Origin: a virus
IMG/VR virus record: IMGVR_UViG_3300046516_000918
Location: 1 to 41,618 of that record
Direction: 5' to 3' (one strand)
Length of the DNA stretch: 41,618 nucleotides
The notes below the pieces were generated by a model that ran no database searches, was not told where the DNA came from, and saw only the letters and a list, made by a program, of their open reading frames with translations. This document shows, in pieces, positions 37,733-41,618 of the stretch. How positions within the stretch are numbered: the first letter of the stretch is position 1; each line of letters opens with the position of its first letter. Both the position numbers and the translations under genes were made by a program.

Positions 37733-38110
37733 ATGGATTCAATAGACATTGACCTGAGTGAGATACTCACCGATGTATGCAACATCGTCACAGATGCAGC
37801 GCAGAAGAACAATTATGGCCACTCGACTGCGCCGGCATCTGATGCTTATGCCCCTGGAATAGCTTGCCGTATCCTGCCTGATACGAGGAGAGGCACAGAG
37901 TGGAAAAATCAAAAGCAGGGTGGGTTCTCTAAGTATCTGATGTACTTGATGCCCATTCCAAACAATCCAATCTCCAATCAAATGTGGGTTCAGATCGTAA
38001 ACAATCCTGACCCCAACAATGTCAACGGCACCTACAACATCATCGAAGTCATATCGCCAGTAATTCTTGGCGCACCAATAGAGTTGAGATTGGAGCGTAT
38101 AAAGCCATGA
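37733..38110 (+). CDS. Head completion/head-tail joining protein
   Basis: A 125-residue protein, second in the connector series. The beta-barrel-like middle (PGIACRILPDTRRGTEW) and the end part (NGTYNIIEVISPVILGAPIE) look like a small head-closure protein. ATG 37733 lies two bases after the previous stop; the stop overlaps the next gene as ATGA. Family is inferred from position and size. Confidence 0.55.
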   Translation: MDSIDIDLSEILTDVCNIVTDAAQKNNYGHSTAPASDAYAPGIACRILPDTRRGTEWKNQKQGGFSKYLMYLMPIPNNPISNQMWVQIVNNPDPNNVNGTYNIIEVISPVILGAPIELRLERIKP

Positions 38111-38475
38111 TACAACCAACCAGAGCGAGGGCAACAGACATGTCTGCCACTTCAGACTTCGTAACCAGACCTGAGCTGGATGCAACAATCGACTCCCTCA
38201 ACCGGGAGTTCTCCGGTTTGAACACAAAGATGGATATGCTCCTCAATAACAAGTTTGAGGATGCAAGGAACATGGGTGCGTTACAAGAGCAGGTAAGAGG
38301 TCTGGCCGCCAATTACCAAACTCAAGCGCAAGCAATTCAGCGCATTGAGACGGAGGGAAGGAAAAACCAGATTGCTCCGCGTGATGCCTTGATCAAGTTG
38401 CTGTATGATGCGCTCAAGATAGCAGCAGGCCTGTTGCTGGGATACTTGGCCAATGGAGGTAAGATTCACCCATGA
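38107..38475 (+). CDS. Coiled-coil membrane protein in the connector operon
   Basis: A 122-residue protein with a coiled coil (about 20-80, ELDATIDSLNREFSGLNTKM) and one C-terminal membrane segment (AAGLLLGYLANG). Both junctions are ATGA overlaps. Its place among head-tail genes is unusual for a membrane protein. It could be a second holin-type or an injection-related protein; no function is proven. Confidence 0.55.
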   Translation: MIQPTRARATDMSATSDFVTRPELDATIDSLNREFSGLNTKMDMLLNNKFEDARNMGALQEQVRGLAANYQTQAQAIQRIETEGRKNQIAPRDALIKLLYDALKIAAGLLLGYLANGGKIHP

Positions 38476-38858
38476 GTGGCGATGCGAAGTGGAGCATCAA
38501 CATCAATGCTGAGGAGGGCAAAGCCCAAGCTAGGCAGGCAATGCTTGAAGCTGTACAGGAAGTCTTTGAGCTTGACATAAAGCCTGCTGCTGTTGCTGAC
38601 TCTCCGTACTTGACCGGAACCAACCGGAGGTCGATTGATACGGAGGTTGTCGAGACGGCATCTGGAGTTCAAGCTCAGCTGTTCTCTCAATCAGGTTATG
38701 GTGGATACCTGGAGCTGGGAACGGTAAAGATGAAAGCTCAGCCGTATCTCTTCCCTGCTTTCAATCGCTTCAAAGACAAGATTGCAGGCATCATTGGACG
38801 CAAGATCAAGGCTATTAAGCCTTCCATGTTCATTGGCCCATCGAGAGAAGGTGAATGA
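38472..38858 (+). CDS. Tail completion protein, HK97 gp10-like
   Basis: A 128-residue protein. Motifs SPYLTGTNRRSIDTEV and GYGGYLELGTVKMKAQPYLF are those of the HK97 gp10 family (tail completion/neck), which typically follow the head-tail joining gene. The start overlaps the membrane protein stop and the stop overlaps the next gene, both as ATGA. A basic helix and a Pro-rich end finish the protein. Confidence 0.85.
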   Translation: MSGDAKWSININAEEGKAQARQAMLEAVQEVFELDIKPAAVADSPYLTGTNRRSIDTEVVETASGVQAQLFSQSGYGGYLELGTVKMKAQPYLFPAFNRFKDKIAGIIGRKIKAIKPSMFIGPSREGE

Positions 38859-39280
38859 TGGTTGACCCGAATGCTCTTGTTGCTGTCTGGCTCAGGTCTT
38901 TGAACCTGTTGCCCAATATACTCCCTGCGCGAGGAGGGACAGGGAGTATTTATGCTGTGAATCTTCCTCCTGATTTTGTCATAACGGATGGGCCCACCAT
39001 CCTAGTTGTTGCGAGGACAGGAACGTCCCAGACTGAGATAAGCGGCATCATTCAACCCAGAATGCAGATCACTGTTTGGGACAATGTTGGGCAAGCTCAA
39101 CGAGCAAGGCAAGTTTATTCGGCACTGTACGATGCAATTGACGGGAAGGGAAACATCGCCATCAATGGGGTCGGCACCATCATGTCGTGTTATGAGGTTC
39201 AGCCACCCCAAGACCTGACTGATCCAGAAACGGATTGGGCAACTGTTGTTTCATTCTATGAGCTGTTTGCTCGTAGCTAA
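38855..39280 (+). CDS. Tail terminator/minor tail protein, gpU-like
   Basis: A 141-residue protein between gp10-like and tube genes, the usual place of the tail terminator. It has an alpha-beta core: PPDFVITDGPTILVVARTGT, QRARQVYSALYDAIDG and a final beta segment WATVVSFYELFA. Two adjacent ATGs (38855, 38858) both overlap the previous stop. Assignment is by position and fold pattern, not by a firm motif. Confidence 0.65.
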   Translation: MMVDPNALVAVWLRSLNLLPNILPARGGTGSIYAVNLPPDFVITDGPTILVVARTGTSQTEISGIIQPRMQITVWDNVGQAQRARQVYSALYDAIDGKGNIAINGVGTIMSCYEVQPPQDLTDPETDWATVVSFYELFARS

Positions 39281-39306
39281 CCAAACCACAAGAGGAGGAA
39301 AGCAAT

Positions 39307-39906
39307 ATGAGTAACCTACCGCAGGGCACAGCATCCAATATCATTGTTGGCCCCGCAAGACTGCTGGTGGCTCCGAGCGGCTCAGCTTTGCCCACCCTGG
39401 ATGGCACCGTTGATCCGGTGACGTTTGCGGTGGCCTGGCAGGAAGTCGGATACACTGATCAGGGAGTCCAGCTGGCATACACTCCTGGAATCAAGGACAT
39501 CATGGTGGATGAAGAAATGGCCACTGTGAAGAAGATTCTTGACTCTGAGAAGTGCGTCATCTCGACCGTCCTGGCAGAAGCCACGATGAAGAACCTCAAG
39601 AATGCCATCTCTGCCTCGATACTGACGCAGACGGCGGCAGACGTAACCCACGCACAGCTCGATGTGCTGGAGTTTGGTTCTGGAGTCCTCAATGAGGTGA
39701 TGGTAGCACTGGAAGGTCTCAACCAGGCCGGCAAACAGCGCATCGTCATCGCGTATCGCGCTGTGGCAGAAGCAAACGTCCAGTCCACCTTCAAGCGCAA
39801 TGACAAGACCATGTGGCCTCTGTCCTTCGGCATTCTTGCCGACTCGACCAAGACCGCAGGCAAACGCCTGATCAAGATCGTTGATCTGGTGGCGCCGCAT
39901 AGCTAG
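39307..39906 (+). CDS. Major tail tube protein
   Basis: A 199-residue beta-rich protein with a tube-like pattern: SNIIVGPARLLVAPSGSALP, WQEVGYTDQGVQLAYTPGI, then long regular strands and SFGILADSTKTAGKRLIKIV. The N-terminal ribosome site is GAGGAGGAAAG. It is followed by a terminator and then the chaperone genes, as in siphoviruses. No sheath gene precedes it. Confidence 0.75.
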   Translation: MSNLPQGTASNIIVGPARLLVAPSGSALPTLDGTVDPVTFAVAWQEVGYTDQGVQLAYTPGIKDIMVDEEMATVKKILDSEKCVISTVLAEATMKNLKNAISASILTQTAADVTHAQLDVLEFGSGVLNEVMVALEGLNQAGKQRIVIAYRAVAEANVQSTFKRNDKTMWPLSFGILADSTKTAGKRLIKIVDLVAPHS

Positions 39907-39923
39907 ACCTAGACCCTGATGGG

Positions 39924-39958
39924 CCAGGGGCTGATCAAGATCGCAGCCCCTGGAATTT
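39924..39958 (+). terminator. Intrinsic terminator after the tail tube gene
   Basis: CCAGGGGCTG (39924-39933) pairs with CAGCCCCTGG (39944-39953), followed by AATTTTC. It limits read-through from the abundant tube gene to the chaperone genes. Confidence 0.75.
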
Positions 39959-39976
39959 TCTCCAAGGAGAAGGACT

Positions 39977-40387
39977 GTGGCAGAAAAACGTACGCAAGAT
40001 CAGATTCTATCCCAAGCTCCCATTGTCGTCAAATTGGGAGAGACGGAATACAAACTCAAACCTCTGCGCATACTCAAAGCTCGTGAGTGGCGGCAGATGT
40101 TGATTGACAAGATGACCTCTGTCACAACCAACCTGCGTCAAGAGACTGGCAGTGATGCTGCGTTCATGTCTGGACTTGGATACACTCTTCTTCAATTCCC
40201 TGACATACTGCTGGAGCTGGTGGTTGCCTACTCCGCAGACCTCGACAAGTCCAAGGTCGAGTCCGAAGCAACAGAAGAGCAGATTGCGATTGCGTTTGGC
40301 AACATCATGCAGGTCGCATTCCCTTTTCAGGGAGAACTGAAAGCGGTGATGCAGGTTCTGGGGGCATCAGCGACCTCCCAACCATAG
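39977..40387 (+). CDS. Tail assembly chaperone, G-like
   Basis: A 136-residue, mostly helical protein: KPLRILKAREWRQMLIDKMT, LLQFPDILLELVVAYSADLD, then an acidic stretch. Such proteins bind the tape measure during tail assembly. The frame ends at TAG 40387, but an overlapping -1 frame continues the gene (40363-40653). GTG 39977 has AAGGAGAAGG upstream. Confidence 0.75.
   Translation: MAEKRTQDQILSQAPIVVKLGETEYKLKPLRILKAREWRQMLIDKMTSVTTNLRQETGSDAAFMSGLGYTLLQFPDILLELVVAYSADLDKSKVESEATEEQIAIAFGNIMQVAFPFQGELKAVMQVLGASATSQP
40358..40366 (+). promoter_or_regulatory. Programmed -1 frameshift site (CTGGGGGCA)
   Basis: A run of five G (40360-40364) lets the tRNA on GGG (40361-40363) re-pair one base back and continue with GGC (40363-40365). 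It is not the canonical X-XXY-YYZ heptamer, but the run is at the right place, 21 bases before the G-frame stop. Confidence 0.6.
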
Positions 40388-40653
40388 GCGAGATTTACGA
40401 GATTGCCCTCAGAGAATGGGGACGCACCCCAGAATATATCAACCGCATGTGGACGGAGGAGCTGCTGGCATTGATGTTTGAATCTAGGCTCAAGAATGCA
40501 CTCCGGTTGAACCCGCAGAGCGATGTACCAAGAAATGTGCGATTTGTGGATGACGAAACAGAACTGTTCGCATTCATGAACAAACCACACAAAGACATCA
40601 CTGGTGCTGTTAGCGGCATCGAAGTTGAAGAGGTGATCAAACGTGGCAATTAA
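40363..40653 (+). CDS. T-like extension of the chaperone (G-T product)
   Basis: In the -1 frame the coding sequence continues GISDLPTIGEIYEIALREWG, RTPEYINRMWTEELLALMFE, and ends at TAA 40653, where the tape measure start lies. The fusion product is about 225 residues, minor relative to G, as in lambda G-GT. An ATG at 40447 exists in this frame, but no ribosome site precedes it and about 30 conserved-looking residues lie upstream. Confidence 0.75.
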   Translation, partial: GISDLPTIGEIYEIALREWGRTPEYINRMWTEELLALMFESRLKNALRLNPQSDVPRNVRFVDDETELFAFMNKPHKDITGAVSGIEVEEVIKRGN

Positions 40654-41618
40654 TGCTGGAGATGCTGTCTTGACCTTCCTTGGGGATGCGACGCAGCTTG
40701 ATCTTGCTTTTGATCAGGTTGCCGCATCAGCTAAGACAAAACTTGACCCTGCTGCTGCAAGTGCAAAGGGAGTTGGAACGGAGTTGGACAATTCTGGCAA
40801 GAAGGGCCAGGAAGCTGGGCAGAAAATATCTCAAGCCTGGTTGAATGTTGCCAGAGCAACACAAGAGAATCAAGCAGCACAAAAGGCAGTCTCTGAAGCC
40901 ATGACCTTGGTTAACAAGGTTGGAACGGAGAACACAACCGCGATGTCTGCCTTGGCTTTGGCTCAGCAACGTGCAGCAGCATCAGCAATTGCTCTAGCAG
41001 AGGCAACAAAGGCAGCAACAGAGTCTGGCGTCAGAGAAGTATCTGGAATGCGAGAACGGCGTGAATCAATGGCAGCAATTGGTGAGCTGTCTGGTGTGAC
41101 CATTCCTCGTGGTCTTAGAGCTTGGATTGCTGAGATGCCGATACTTGGCGCTGCGATGGAGGCAGCATTCTCCGTCCTTGCCCCATTGTTGATGATCCAG
41201 GTGCTTGCAGAAGGCGTAAGCAAGATCATTGAGTGGCACGAGGCAGCTGAGAAGCTGGCAGAGGATTGGCAGAAGTCCAACACAGAATTTCGCATCACCA
41301 GCAACAATATCAAGGAGCAGATAGACGAGCAGAAGCAGAAATTCATCGAGGTCACTCAAGGGCCCATAGCAGCCTATGAGTTTGCTCTCAAGCACATCAA
41401 AGGAACCTTCGACCAGACAGTTGGGCAAATCTCTGGAGAGCTGGACAAGCAAGGTCAGAAGTTTGTTGATCGTGGGAGTTGGTTCAAGCAGCTGTTCTTT
41501 GGTCAGGATGAAGCTCTGGCAAAGAGAGCTGGCATGGACATGCTGGAGTTTTCAAAGCGCATCCAGGAGGAAATGAAGAAGGCGCAAGACCTGAATCCCG
41601 GCAAACCTCTGGCTGGGA
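40643..41618 (+). CDS. Tape measure protein (partial)
   Basis: A frame open from GTG 40643 (AGAGGTGATC upstream, overlapping the chaperone end) to the right edge, 325 codons so far. It is Ala- and Gln-rich and long-helical (ARATQENQAAQKAVSEAMTL, LAQQRAAASAIALAEATKAA), with a hydrophobic segment near 170-190 (MPILGAAMEAAFSVLAPLLM). The tape measure protein sets tail length and is ejected into the host. Only the start is present. Confidence 0.85.
   Translation, partial: MAINAGDAVLTFLGDATQLDLAFDQVAASAKTKLDPAAASAKGVGTELDNSGKKGQEAGQKISQAWLNVARATQENQAAQKAVSEAMTLVNKVGTENTTAMSALALAQQRAAASAIALAEATKAATESGVREVSGMRERRESMAAIGELSGVTIPRGLRAWIAEMPILGAAMEAAFSVLAPLLMIQVLAEGVSKIIEWHEAAEKLAEDWQKSNTEFRITSNNIKEQIDEQKQKFIEVTQGPIAAYEFALKHIKGTFDQTVGQISGELDKQGQKFVDRGSWFKQLFFGQDEALAKRAGMDMLEFSKRIQEEMKKAQDLNPGKPLAG

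Overview
The window is a large piece of a tailed double-stranded DNA phage genome (class Caudoviricetes), either a phage or a prophage. The evidence is a full head module, a tail tube gene followed by a frameshifted tail chaperone pair and a tape measure gene, and a lysis cassette. No tail sheath gene lies between the tail terminator-like gene and the tube gene, which points to a siphovirus with a long non-contractile tail. Base composition is close to half G+C. No host can be named from the sequence. Shine-Dalgarno sites (AGGAG and variants) and ATG/GTG/TTG starts show a bacterial host, and the Pro-Thr-rich lipoprotein linker suggests a Gram-negative environmental one. There are no tRNA, rRNA or CRISPR features that I can support.

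Layout. (1) 1-2026, plus strand: the end of an unidentified gene, an unknown gene, then lysis: GH24-type endolysin, a membrane-anchored coiled-coil protein (i-spanin-like) and a two-TM holin-like protein, closed by a strong bidirectional terminator at 2029-2080. (2) 2228-27018, minus strand: one long early/middle block of tightly packed, often ATGA- or TGATG-overlapping genes. From its promoter end (right) to its terminator end (left) it encodes an HNH nuclease, MazG-type hydrolase, a Gam-like protein, a putative ssDNA-binding protein, an archaeo-eukaryotic primase, a UvrD-like helicase, a flavoprotein, ThyX, a HAD phosphatase, a DUF6378-type protein, a DEDDh exonuclease, a RecD2/Dda-like helicase, a DUF4326 protein, a DnaE-type DNA polymerase, a set of small proteins, an Ala-rich repeat protein, a lipoprotein, an SNF2-type helicase and a PD-(D/E)XK nuclease. 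Together these are almost a complete replisome plus nucleotide metabolism. (3) 27019-27949: about 930 bp with no convincing gene. It holds a 43-nt inverted repeat pair, alternative hairpins, a cluster of GCGAAGC words and an element also found at 26587-26628. It is the divergent control region and the best place to look for an origin. (4) 27977-41618, plus strand: small accessory genes, terminase small and large subunits, portal, MuF-like protein, protease/scaffold, decoration protein, major capsid protein, connector genes, tail tube, chaperones (G and G-T by -1 frameshift) and the start of the tape measure gene, which runs off the window.

The most interesting parts are the control region with its shared RNA/DNA element, a family of three paralogous proteins sharing an NPRR...GGR...DL domain with lysine-rich tails, duplicated hairpin leaders at 9341 and 9644, a Com-like zinc ribbon gene overprinting the start of terS, a dockerin-like calcium loop in the prohead protease, and a ThyX whose signature serine is alanine.
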